Below, one piece after another: positions 10,875 through 22,269 of a DNA stretch of 64,000 nt; position 1 is the first letter of the stretch; the number at the start of each line of letters is the position of its first letter. Where the stretch lies: assembly GCA_000499405.2 (NCBI GenBank), contig HG738140.1, forward strand, positions 10,381,560 through 10,445,559, written 5' to 3'. Origin of the DNA: Onchocerca volvulus (taxonomy: Eukaryota; Nematoda; Chromadorea; Rhabditida; Onchocercidae). Made by a program: the position numbers and the translations under genes. The notes beneath the pieces were generated by a model. That model was not told the DNA's origin, did no database searches, and saw nothing but the letters and a program-made list of their open reading frames with translations.

Positions 10875-12769
10875 TTAATTATCCCACAATTTATTGAAAT
10901 TGAAATGTGGAAGGCAAGTGTACAGTCTTTGTGCTTCTTCCGCCGTAATACAACGCGTAGCTAAAAATTATTTTCATTATATAGCAAAATGTGATGGAAA
11001 TGCTTCAAAATGATGCAACAATAGAAAATTGAAAATGCAAGAAATTTTGACGTGAAATCTGACATGGAATTTCGTGAGGAAAGATTTTTGATGTGAAATT
11101 CATTTAAAAAAATTTTTGTGAAAAAAGGTCTTGGAAAATTTGACGTGGAATTCTGTGAAAAAAAGGTCTAACTTGATGAAACATTTGCATTTAATTATAG
11201 TAAAAGAATAAGTGTTGCTGAATTAAGCTTGCATATTAGTCCCAGTCTTATGTCCCAGTGCTTTATGAATTATCGTTTTGATAATTGGAAGAATTAACTT
11301 AACCTGTAGATTCGGTAACATTGTCACACTCTGTTACGGCATGAATGGATGGCGATCCTACTGGACAAGCATTCACTCGAGGAGTACAATGTTCTGCCAT
11401 CGTCACTAAATTTGTTTGTCAATTTTTTTTTTCAGTAAATCAATTAAATAATATTATTCAAAATTTTGGATTCAATTCTATACTACCAAAATAATATTAT
11501 CTTGAATTCGGATATGTAACAATTTAGAAAAGAAGCTATATCAGTACATCTTGATACAGATAATTCAGAAAAAAGAAACTTACAGTTCGGGTTTAAATTT
11601 TCATCATAATTACCTGGAACCTGTAAAGTAATCGTCTGCATGGGAAGTTGGAGAGGTAAGACGAATTGTTGTACCGGCGGTATCACTTGTTGCACCGAAG
11701 GTACAACCATCATTTGTGTTTGTTGCATTGGTATCGCAGGCATATACTGTGATGGTACCATCGAATCTGGTACTTGCTGTACTTGTCGCACCACTTGAGT
11801 TGGTTGCTCAATGGTTCGGATAACGTAAACAGGTGGTATATTGAGTTGCTGCATTCCCATTCGTACTTGCTGATTCAACATCTGTTGTTGTTGCAGCAAA
11901 TTTAAGGCTTGCATGATTTGTTGCTGGTCCATGACGAGCTGGCCAGGTATTTGTGCCAATACTGGTTGAACTGGCTGCTGGATCAGGAAATATTTCATGG
12001 TTGGTGTCTGTGTTATCACAAATGATTGTTGCTGCACAGTTTGCATTCCAGCTGTTGTCTGACTGCACGGTGTTTTCGGTCCATCGCAAGGACACAATGA
12101 TCGAGGTACTGTCTGCATACAGTAATCCGGTATGCATCGACAGTTCTGGCACTGAAACATTACAGTATCTATCTATACATAGGCCATTTCTAGCTTTGTG
12201 CTAAACAGGATTTTGTAACTGCAGAAAATATTATAATAGCAATTGCTGAAAAATGAATTGATTAATAAGAGATCTAAGATATGATTAAGAGATCAGAATT
12301 TTGCTTGATCATAACAAAATTTCACACCTATAACTCTTATCTTTATATTCTTAAGATGTTTAACTAATGATTGATCGTACTTTCTTTCATGAAAGAGATT
12401 AATTAACACGAACAAAACATAAATTTTCTATCCTGAACATTGCATTGTAACAATCAATATTCATGATTTTTCATCAGTAAATTCTGAAATTCAATAAACT
12501 GTATCATGCAATTCGTAAAATGATTTATATGAAAATATAAAACAGGAATTCCATCCCAAATGTCTGATGAATAATTGAACTGACAGGGCGAGAAGAATCA
12601 CAACGACGGAATATCCTCTACTAGTCATTTAATAACTCTGATTTTAGATAAAGCAATGATTATTATCAATGATAATGGAAGAAATCAATACCTGTAGAAT
12701 GAAAGCTTGATTATTAATAACAGCAATTACAATAATAGTAAGAGAAGAAGCAAGGCAGTGATTGAACAT
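10875..12769 (-). CDS. Gln/Met-rich protein with Cys-rich ends, probably secreted
   Basis: Four exons on the minus strand: 12769-12692, 12151-11584, 11405-11304 and 10960-10875, with stop TAA at 10877-10875. All phases agree and give 277 residues. Exon 1 encodes MFNHCLASSLTIIVIAVI, a plausible signal peptide, and is spliced through TTTCAG into CQNCRCIPDYC. Next come a Cys-rich patch (SLCPCDGPKTPC), then about 150 residues dominated by Gln, Val, Pro and Met (QQQSFVITQTP, QQVIPPVQQFVLPLQLP), then a second Cys-containing tail (EHCTPRVNACPVG, ECDN, TRCITAEE, YTCLPHF). A Q-rich centre between Cys-rich ends suggests an extracellular structural or cuticle-associated protein, but I know no named family. 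An alternative start at 12160 (MFQCQ) would remove the signal peptide. That ATG overlaps the acceptor, so the spliced form is preferred. Confidence 0.75.
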
Positions 12770-13626
12770 CGTGAAACAAACGTGTGGATCGCTTCTCTCC
12801 AAAATAATACCTGGCACCGTCGAAAAAATAAAGTAAAAAAGTTTTTCTCGTTCTGCTAGCAGTATTGGTGGAAATAAATTCCAATGGACAGACCGATTTA
12901 TAAGCATCAATATGAAAGAGGAAGGGGCAGGAGGTATTACTCACCTGGACAAGCGAAATATCACCGATTTCAAGATTGATATCATTCGAATATTTACTAT
13001 TTCACATCAATTTCTCCTTCTGCTATATAGCAAGAAGAAATTTTTTTTTGTGTGATATAAACTTACGCCTTTCATTGAAGACAGATTATCAAAAGGATTA
13101 TATTGAATTTGGTCAAATTATTATTTATTTGTTTCAATTTTGATGGTTGAACACAAAAAATAAATTATAAAGGAATCGAATTTAAAAAATATGTAAAAAA
13201 TATTATTGCATGGCTAGCATAAGATTTAAATCTATTACTCAGGAATGATTGAAATAGAAGTATTAATATTATCTATGATGATTTTAGACTATGATGTGAT
13301 ATGTAAAACGATTTACACATGTTATCATTTAACTTGAAATCGATTGATTGCCGTCAGAAAGATGCTTGTAGCTGGAAATTCTATGAAATGCAAAAAAGAG
13401 CCTTTTAATTTCAAACATTTCTAAACACATCTATGTGAAGTGTAGTAAAGATAAAAACCATTTTTTAATCCTTTTTTTTTTAAATTCGAATTTTGAAAAA
13501 CAAATATTTGAAAAAAGATGACCTATGGCAGTTTCAAATTAAGAACATGCAATCCTTCGAGATATATAATTTTATATCCATTTTTTAGTGAGAAAAAACT
13601 TATTGTATTATATAATTCTAATTCAG
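12770..13626. other. divergent intergenic region
   Basis: This lies between the minus-strand Gln-rich gene and the plus-strand Cys-module gene, so it probably holds both promoters. The minus strand near 12945 carries a good donor-like GTCCAG|GTGAGT, so a non-coding 5' leader exon of the Gln-rich gene could lie around 12946-13030. No coding sequence is supported. Confidence 0.4.
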
Positions 13627-13627
13627 A

Positions 13628-16216
13628 ATGGTCGCTACTAGACTGATTCCTAAACTTACGATATTCATAATTTTAGGTATTGAATTTAGTCAAATTATTG
13701 CTCCTTAAACTAAAACAGTTGATAAATGAAAACAAAAAAGAGAATTCAGTGATACTGCAGGAGTGATAATCACCAGTAGTCAATTCATATTTTTATTTTG
13801 CATTTCAGTGTAATACTTTTCAAGCCTCATAACTGGATTGAATTTTTTATTCTAATTTATAAATATTACGAAGTTTTGCTAGTTAAACATTGAAAATAAA
13901 TTACAAAAAAGTCAAATTGGATAGGATTTTTTCAGGCATTTTAAAAATTAAAAAAGAGAACAGTGCTAACGCTGTACGATGTACTACCAGTGTATGTTCC
14001 ATTAAAGCACATTTCATTAGATCGTATACTTATTTCTGTCCCATCGAATTTGAAAAATACCTTCAATAGGAGTTATGCATTTTGCATATTAACAAGCAAG
14101 TCCTTCATGTTTAGCAAAGGACTTATTTCATTTCCTTTTTTTAATTAGAGAAGAAAGAATGAAAAGAAATTTTTTTTTTTCCCTGTAAATATGTCATACA
14201 TTCAATCATCTTTGCCTAGTCCAGTACAATTGTAATATTGAACCTAAGATCTAAAAGCAGGCTCTTAATGAGTTGGAGAAATCCAAACTTCCACTACCGA
14301 CTTTGAAGTCGAATTCCACTTGTTTCATGGGTATGAAGCCAATTGCACTTTTTTTTTTTCAACTTTGAACTGATTTTTGAAGATAATGAAGCCATTTTGT
14401 TGGTGGGCAATTGATTTGGTGAAAGCAACCGAATATCACCTTTATCAAAATGGAATGTCGGTGTTGTTGGAACATAATATATATCCGATTTGCAGTAGTG
14501 TTGTTTCTGAAATTTATGGCTTCTCATTTATGAATGTTACTACTAATATTCCTTATATGTCAGTAACTTTTGAAACTTTTCTATAAATAAGGATTTTGAA
14601 AAACTTTGAGGCTTTTAATCTTAAACTTAATTCTCTTGAAAAAATAATGGAACTCAACATGTATTTTAGATATTAAAATTATGAAACAATGAACAGGTCT
14701 TTAACAAAGGTAACATGAATAAGTACATTATAATTCAAAGCAAAGTATTTCAAAAATTCAGAAAATTAGCAGATATCTTTGATTAAGCCAATGTTAAGAA
14801 TGATTGCTCATTTGTTACAAGTGATTGTCAATCGATTTTCATATTTATTTTATAAAATGATGAAATTTTCGAGGAATTATATGAGTTACATATAATTATG
14901 AGTTATATATTTTAGTGATTTGAAAGTGAAAAATAGAAAAGTTAGAATTGAAGAACGGCAAAAAATTCTTGTCGAAGTTATATATTATTGTTGTAAAATA
15001 TGCGAACGTTATGAGGTAACTTATAATAAATCCCAAGTGAAATCATGACAAGTTTTATTATTGTTCAAATCTTTGCAAATTTGTGAATTTTCCTGTCGTT
15101 GGAAATAACTTTTACGATATAATTGTTTTCCTACGAGCATTCTTCTCCCACTTCCACAAAAAGTTTAAAAATATTGCAGAATAAAACGAATGAAGAAATA
15201 ATCGACGATCTTGCTACAGAATTTTACAAGCGTCGTCTTTCAGATTCAAACGAAATTGCAGTAGCAACATTTCAGAAAGATCCCGGTTACTGCATTAGTG
15301 ATGATGGTGAAAAGGAAGTATGCTAATTTTTGGATTCAAATTCCTAAACCATTTTAAGTAATTCGAAACCAAAAATAATCAATAAATGACGAACTGATTC
15401 GAAACGGATGTTAGCATGTTTGTCAAGAAAGATTTGAATATTCAGGAAAAGATGACTGGTGTGTCGTGTATATTTCTGCTCGATGTAAATATTCCAGCAA
15501 AAGTACATATTGGTGCAATGCACTGGAATACGATAGATTTTATGAAGCAATCATCGGAACGTGAAAATGTATGTTCGTTGACGTAATGTGGATAAAGGGA
15601 AGAATTTTCATATTTTCTAGAAATCCTGTATTCCTCAATCTGACTTAACACTAAAGAATAAAACAAATCGACTTCCCTTAACAAAATTTTAATATATTTA
15701 CTTATTGAAATTTTATTAAAACAATGCATCTTAAACAAAAAGAAATTTTTTTACTTTTCTTCACAATCTTTTTTTTTTACTTTTTTTTAAAATTTTTAAA
15801 TACTTTTTTGACATTTTTTCTTATTTTTAATTATTTTTCAAATACAATGTTATTTTTCAAAATATTTGTTAAAAATTAGCGCAAACTTTTTTTTTAGAAT
15901 TCACTAGTAGCTCTGGCACTGAAAGGTCATTTTTGTTTACAATATAGTACCGCACAAATTCCGGATGGTAAATGCATTCGATATGCATCGCTACGAGAAT
16001 ACTTTGTACTCTGTTGCTGTTATGAGAAACCTGAAGTTTGTGCATATACAATATCTGAGAAAGCGGTCAGTAATGTGCAAGCGAATCGTGAGATTTGGCA
16101 ATCAAATTTAGAAATTCGCAATTCTCGTTTAGCTGATGAATTGCGTACAAATGAATATGATGTGACAAGCTCTTGGACATATCGTGACTTCATCTACAGT
16201 AAACCAACGATATTTA
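13628..16216 (+). CDS. Cys-module secreted/membrane protein, N-terminal part (signal peptide and first modules)
   Basis: The ATG at 13628 follows AATTCAG (SL-type acceptor) and encodes MVATRLIPKLTIFIIL, a clear signal peptide, in exon 13628-13676. This continues into an exon at 13964. Later exons are 14261-14330, 14383-14558, 14916-15015, 15138-15317, 15446-15568 and 15898-16216. Phases agree from 14383 onward; the 14330-14383 join is off by one and unresolved. Two alternating elements recur. One is a strand-like segment after a Cys (FCWWAIDLVKATEYHLYQNG; SCIFLLDVNIPAKVHIGAMH). The other is a multi-Cys element ending in CC (VIYYCCKICERYE; GHFCLQYSTAQIPDGKC to VLCCYEKPEVC). An NVT glycosylation site lies at the 14558 junction. 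The pattern recalls three-finger (Ly6-like) cysteine folds, but no named family is recognised. The reading frame after 16130 is ambiguous (see findings). It may be one gene with the next entry. Confidence 0.6.
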
Positions 16217-16654
16217 GTAAGTTCCACAGATGCTAATGATAGCGACATGACAATAATCACAATGAATGATGAAGCAGAAGTTTTTAAAGCGCTAAATTCA
16301 CTGCTATCATCTCCCATTAGACGATTATTCTCATGTTGATTGATACTGAAATAAAATCATTCATTTATTCACAATTATTATCGCACCTAGCTCGATAGAA
16401 ATTAGAGAATTTTGAGTATTAAATACGTTTTTATAATTTACATAAATTTTCTCAATTTCCATTTCTCTTATTCAGCCTCATCATCACCATCTAATAGTCA
16501 TTTTTGAATAGAAAATGGCATTTTGTATTAAAAAACTGGATAAAATTATTATTACAATGCGTGAAATCACTAAATACCATGCACATTATCTAATGTCAGT
16601 TATATTTGTATGCAAAAATTAGTCAGAAAATGAGTTATCAGAAAAAATGATTAG

Positions 16655-19600
16655 TTGTTTGATACTTTTCGAGATTATCACAAAGCACTTTCAACGAGTT
16701 ACAACATCGCACTTTGGCACTGCGCAGTTGGTCTATTCATGGTGTACAGTACTCAAAGTATGAATACTACCGTGAAACTTGAAAAAATGACACGGGAATT
16801 TCTACCACGTCGTACTCAGTACTGCATCGCTGATTTTTGGATCGAATTCAATCAAGGTCGAACAGAAAGGTATCAGTTTCAATTTATATTTTATTATTTT
16901 TCTGCTGACGATCAGTCAATCAATTCCTCATGGTTATCTTGATCTAATGAGCAATCAGAGTGGCAATCTTCATTTTCTCAATGATAAACTTTTATCGGAA
17001 AAATCTGTGAAAAGATCTTATGAGAAAAATTTTCCATGTTATTGATCGAATCGATTTATCCTAAACCTCAAATTGATAGTGATTGGTTCATTTGTTTTAG
17101 CTATATGAAAGTGATCTTCTGACTTTTTAAAAATTTTTGCAATATGTTTCATCAGGCATAAAAACTTTCAAAAATTTCTGCACTATCAAATAGTATAAAG
17201 AGACAAATTTTGTGAGACAGACAACATTTGGGGATTCAAATTTCATCGGAAATGTATTGTACACAAATGCAAAATTAATTAGTAAATTAAAACAATTCAC
17301 TTTCATATGTGGTCAGAACGAAACCAGATTTGATGTCACAGAGCTAATTGTCAAGAGTTTAAGAATATTCATTCATATCCCAAAGATCATTTTACTACAA
17401 ATAATTCCCGCGCAAGAATCTCTACGGCTTATCTGAGAATTTCAATCAAAGTTTTTGAATGCTTTATGTCTGTTGATGTTTGAACATGAAAATTAGGGAT
17501 AAACAAGTGACAATTCAAAAAGTTGCAAATGTTTTAGTATAATTTTCGAAGCAAAACCAGATGTGAGAACGAGATGCACTTCAATTGAAAGCGTTTTTTG
17601 TCAATTAGTTGGACCGGAATGTCTCAGTGACTTGTTGCATGTATCGCATATTCAAGCACAATATCGATGCTGTTGCCATCATGGAAATTTGTGCAATCAT
17701 TGGGGCAATAATAATCCTTCTAAGAGCAAATATCAAATTGGTCTAAGACCAGAAGATTTCAAAAAGTTGAATTATTTGAATTTTTTGTTATATTTTGTAT
17801 TTCTGAAAACTGTTTGAAACTAAATCAGAAGTTTTTGAATTCAATTTTTTTTCGACACAAATCTTTATAATAACATTGAATATAAGATTTGTAGATTTGA
17901 AATTGGATCTGTAAAAGTATTTATGAAGTGAATTTACGGCGGTTTTAGTCTTCTTCAAATGTGACCAAATTTAGGTCATAGTTACTTCTATTCCTGAACA
18001 CTAAGAAACTGAACTACAAGGTTTATTAAAAGCTTAGGTTGATTTCAATTTTTGGCAGAATAGCGATTGTAATCATTTTATTGAAATAAAAGTTTTCAAA
18101 TTTATTTGACGAATCCATTTCAGCGTAATATTTAAATGTCATATCAGAGCTGTGGCTTATCTGGCTCAAATTTTTATGAAAAGCACTAATAATGATTTAT
18201 CAAAAAGTAAGTCTGATAACTTCAAAGACAGAACAAAGAGAAATCCGACGAAGATGAAATATAGCCTGTTCCTTGCCAGCAAAGTTTCTTGAAAGGACCT
18301 TACTTTCTCCATATTTTGTTGTTGCAGTATGTTGGCGGTCATTTGATTTCCATTTCGAACAAGAAATTCTGATGATTGTTGGAGTTTCTTATGAGCAAAA
18401 GATAATTTATCGAGTGGCATTTAAGGAATTTCCTGCTCAGTTAGTTTGATTTTTGGAAAACACAAGTGAACATTGCCATTCTTCTAAAATTAAAGTAAAA
18501 AAGGATTTTTGGAACTTTAATTATTAGCTTTAGCAAAGCGTTTGCTATTTTCTGCAGCACGACTGCATATCTGAATGGCACATTGCATGGTACCGAAAAA
18601 GTTCACTTGCTGGTTAATTCCGCCAGTGAGTTCGAAATGAGAATTTTCGGGAATCTGATCAATTAGAATTATTAGTAAAAATTTTCTTCATCTGAAGTTT
18701 CTTCTTTATAGACATTTAATTTGTGAAATATTGAATGTATTCCCGCTGCGACCACAGAATTGTCATCGAAAGGATTTTATACATCAGCCTATCACTTATC
18801 AGTTTTTCAAATGTGAATGCAAGCACTCATTTTTCGACGACCAGATGAAACAAAAGAAAATTGTACGGAATCCAAAATTCTAGTTATCAGTTGGAAACTT
18901 TAATTTAACTTTTAATGAGGTTTTTAAAAAATTTTTAGACTGCTAGCTTTTGAATCAATAAATGCCTACTAAAATCGGTAATTTTAGCACGAAGCAAAAA
19001 TCATCTCATAATTGAGTGATATTACTGTGATAAATCGAAATCGCTTTACTTTATTTACCACTTAATCAAGATTCAACTCATTTTGAGTATACCGGCAAAT
19101 ATGTGACAGTTTTTATCCGGATACTTGAGAATGAAAACAAAAAAATATGTTGGATGTATTCAATTGCATTTTACTCTTCTGCCAATTAAGAGGTTTTTCG
19201 ACAGATTTTATCCATTTCGGAAGAGGAGAATATTCTAAGATATTTAAATCCAACTTGATTCACTTGAGCAAACTTGATTTTGTTTATTTCTGTTACCAAT
19301 TTATTTCCTAATTTGCTACAGAAAACTTGTGATAAAAATATGACCGATTATTTCGAATACTATAAAGGTGCTCTTGAAAGGCCAACTTGCTACGAAATGT
19401 ATGATGGAAGTGGACTAGTATCAGTGGATTTGTATTCATTTAGTAGGATTATTAATTTTGCTGGTATTTCAGTCACCGAAGTGGTAGGTCTTAATTTTCA
19501 TCGAATTACGACATTTCCCAAATTTATGACTTTATAGGAATGCCTGAATTTACTTTCCTGAATTTACTTTATAGCGAGTCTTTCAAGCACAATATGATAA

Positions 19601-21940
19601 TAATCAGTGTTGAGTGATTACAAGAAAAGTGTTCAACTTTTTCGGAGAAGTATTACAGTACATATCCATTGCCACTAATTATTACTAGCCCGATATTGTC
19701 CTCAAAATTATTCCAAGTAGGATTCTACAAAGATAGAAATTTAAGGATTTTTCTAATATGCTTACTCTATTTACTATTTCTTTTCTATCATAATCTAACA
19801 CAGATAAAATCCTTGCAATTTCAGCAAACAAATAGTACTCCAATTTGCGTTACTTCCATCAAAATCGCTAGAGATAGCATTTCATTTGGGATAAATGCAT
19901 TATATCCACCAAAAACTGCTGCTGAAGTGAAAAATTCGAGACGTTTTATGATGCTTGTACGCAAGCAATCTATTAAATTTGTACAGCGGTGTCAATCAAA
20001 TTTAACTCAACCGTGCAACAGTCAGTTAAATCCTACATTTTAGATTAAATTGTATTTCTACAAATTTTCAGTTTAATTGTAGGAAGTCGAGAGTTTGGTA
20101 AGCATAGGCATTTTGCCGACGATAAATTACGGGCATTCAAAATAAAATTACGAAATATGAAAAGTCAGAAGTATGAAATTAAAAGGAGTTCCGATAATTT
20201 TGAGACCAAAAGTTTTTTTTTAGATTTCGAAAATTTGATCGAACATTTATTACCGCTGGTGATACATCGCCATGCAGGAAACAGAGAACCATCTGGTTAT
20301 TCGAAATGTTTTATTACAGATGATTTAGAGCGAATAAATTGTGAAACGAATTTGGGATGCTTTGATTTTCATTCTATTGGCGGTGTGAGGCAAGTAAGCC
20401 TGAATTTTATAGATGAAATTGATTTAGTCATAAGAGAACAGCTTAGTTTCTATACAAATGATGATTGAAAGTTTGTACATTTTCATTTCGAGTCTTTATA
20501 ATCACTATAAGCTTAATTATTACAATAGTTGCGGCATATTTTCACAAATTACAGCTAAATTACATTTAATAATTTTGAGCGATTACATTTTATCAAAAAC
20601 TGATGAGAAGCTAAATTAGAAATTCGAAAAAGTAATTCCAATCTTTTCAAGGTGGAAAAAGCTATTGACATTTCATCTTTATTTTATTTGACTCTATCTT
20701 TAATTGATTAAATCAAATTTATTTTGTTATCTCTGATATTTTCAAAGAGATTCTTAGATTTTCCGTGTTGTAACATAATTTTAAGCGTGGATGCATCGAC
20801 AAAATACCGAGATTAATAAAAGAAAGACCAGATTTAGCAGCACTGAATTACTGTAAACATGTAAGGCTATGGCAGTCTCGATCATATATCTGTAGCGCTA
20901 TACGTAATATCACACATCCTCATACAAAAACTCCTCTCAATGGAGTGCTATGTTGTTGCAGAAGAATTTGTCCACTAAGGTGATGGACTAATTAATTTTC
21001 ATCTAAATTGCTAGAAAAAATAAGTATTGGAACCTGAACAAGTACACTCCAAGTTAATGCAGTCATTACATTAACTCTGCATTTTTCGAGAAATGCGCAG
21101 TTTTCATAAATTTGGATGAATGGTTAAGATTTAAAGTGAATAAATTAATTTTAATTTATAGAATTATCACTTAAATAATTCTTCCAAATACAGTATGTCT
21201 CGATTCATTGATAGACAGGAATTTTCAAATTATCTGAAAATTAAATTTTTAGCAACCAGGCTCGATCACCGACAAATAACGATGTGGGCTTCAATATTTT
21301 TGATTCAATTTCCTGAAAGTTTTTCATCATCCATGTGAATTGACCTCTCAAAACATTTACCAATACTTCTGTTAATTTTTTGTACATGCATTGATGTCGA
21401 AATTTATAATAAACCTTAACCTTGGTTCAATATGAAGCGAACGTCCTCGTGTCATTGTCGAAGTTAAGTATGATGACTTCTGAAAAGTAATGTACGTAAT
21501 TCAGCAAATTTTGAATAAAAAGTGCTTCATATAAAATTAAATTGAGCAACTGATGGAAGCGTGGTCATAATTTCAATCTTTTTGTTCTTTTTCTTTATTC
21601 TTTTTCACTTTAAATTAAAAAATAAAAACAGGTTAAAGAAGTGAATGCATGAATCTCGAAATTAGGGAAGAGTTGACCTGTACGCTTGCAGTATTGCTTC
21701 GGGAATCGGAATCAGGTCTAACTCCAGATGAAGATTCATTCCCTTGAAAACCTCCTCCAGATAAACTTTTCTGAAAAAAAAACTTTTAGTTCGGAAGTAA
21801 TTGCCTTTTATATTCCTCTTAATATGACCAATCATGATTTTACTTCTTTTTTTTCCTTTTTTTTCCCTTTCAGACTGCAAATTTATTCCGTAGTCTTAAT
21901 CTACTTTATTCTCACCTTTATTCCTTTCGCAAATCCTTGA
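16655..21940 (+). CDS. Cys-module protein, C-terminal part with hydrophobic tail (possible GPI anchor)
   Basis: Exons: 16655-16869, 17217-17356, 17561-17765, 18124-18206, 18328-18439, 18528-18625, 18713-18862, 19322-19483, 19825-20020, 20083-20393, 20786-20979 and 21874-21940. Phases agree at every join except 18625-18713, which is unresolved. The same two alternating elements recur. Strand-like elements include YCIADFWIEF, CWRSFDFHFEQEILMIVGVS, FCSTTAYLNGTLHGTEKVHL and PICVTSIKIARDSISFGINA. Multi-Cys elements include RCTSIESVFCQLVGPEC with YRCCCHHGNLCN, FFKCECKH, and YICSAIRN with GVLCCCRRICP. CCC-x-LCN-type endings resemble three-finger (Ly6/ET-like) domains. The last exon, after an excellent TTTCCCTTTCAG acceptor, encodes QIYSVVLIYFILTFIPFA and then stops. 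This hydrophobic extreme C terminus is typical of a GPI-anchor signal. The protein is probably extracellular and attached to the cell surface. The role is unknown, and whether it is one gene with the preceding entry is open. Confidence 0.6.
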
Positions 21941-22085
21941 TAAAACTAGTTTACTAAAGAGGGGTAAATTTCAGCTTCTTGACTGAAATATCAAGAAAGC
22001 GAGATACCTGTTTTTTGTAACAACAAAAGAAATAGAAAATAGCTACAATAGCAATAATTATAATAATTGTGACAACAGTGCCCAT
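21633..22085 (-). CDS. 71-residue single-pass membrane protein
   Basis: Two minus-strand exons: 22085-22008 and 21770-21633, stop TAA at 21635-21633. The donor CAG|GTATCT and a T-rich TTTTCAG acceptor join in phase 0. The ATG lies 22 bases after GTTCAG (acceptor at 22108), fitting SL trans-splicing. Residues 2-20 are almost entirely hydrophobic (GTVVTIIIIIAIVAIFYFF), followed by CCYKKQ, giving a membrane helix with a juxtamembrane Cys pair and basic stop-transfer. The remaining 45 residues are Ser/Gly/Asn-rich (KSLSGGGFQGNESSSG) and probably cytoplasmic. No family is recognised. It lies between two plus-strand genes, and its intron contains the last exon of the Cys-module gene on the other strand. 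The low-complexity helix means chance cannot be excluded, but intact phase and good splice sites argue for a real gene. Confidence 0.55.
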
Positions 22086-22269
22086 CCTTTGACAAACTGC
22101 TTCACTTCTGAACGATGCAAAAATATAATTATTTCCACTAAATTTTTTTGATTTAAACTGTTATCCTGAATATCTAACTTGGAAATTGTAAAAGGAATGA
22201 AATATTCTAATTTCTATTATTGTACGCTTTTGTAGGTGTCGTGGACGGTCATTTTATAATCGCAGCGTT

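Noticed and set aside
18166..18660. Minus-strand open frames in the middle of the Cys-module gene
   Set aside because: They look coding-like, but the plus strand here carries phase-matched exons (18124-18206, 18328-18439, 18528-18625) with the repeated Cys motif, and the minus frames have no splice links to each other.
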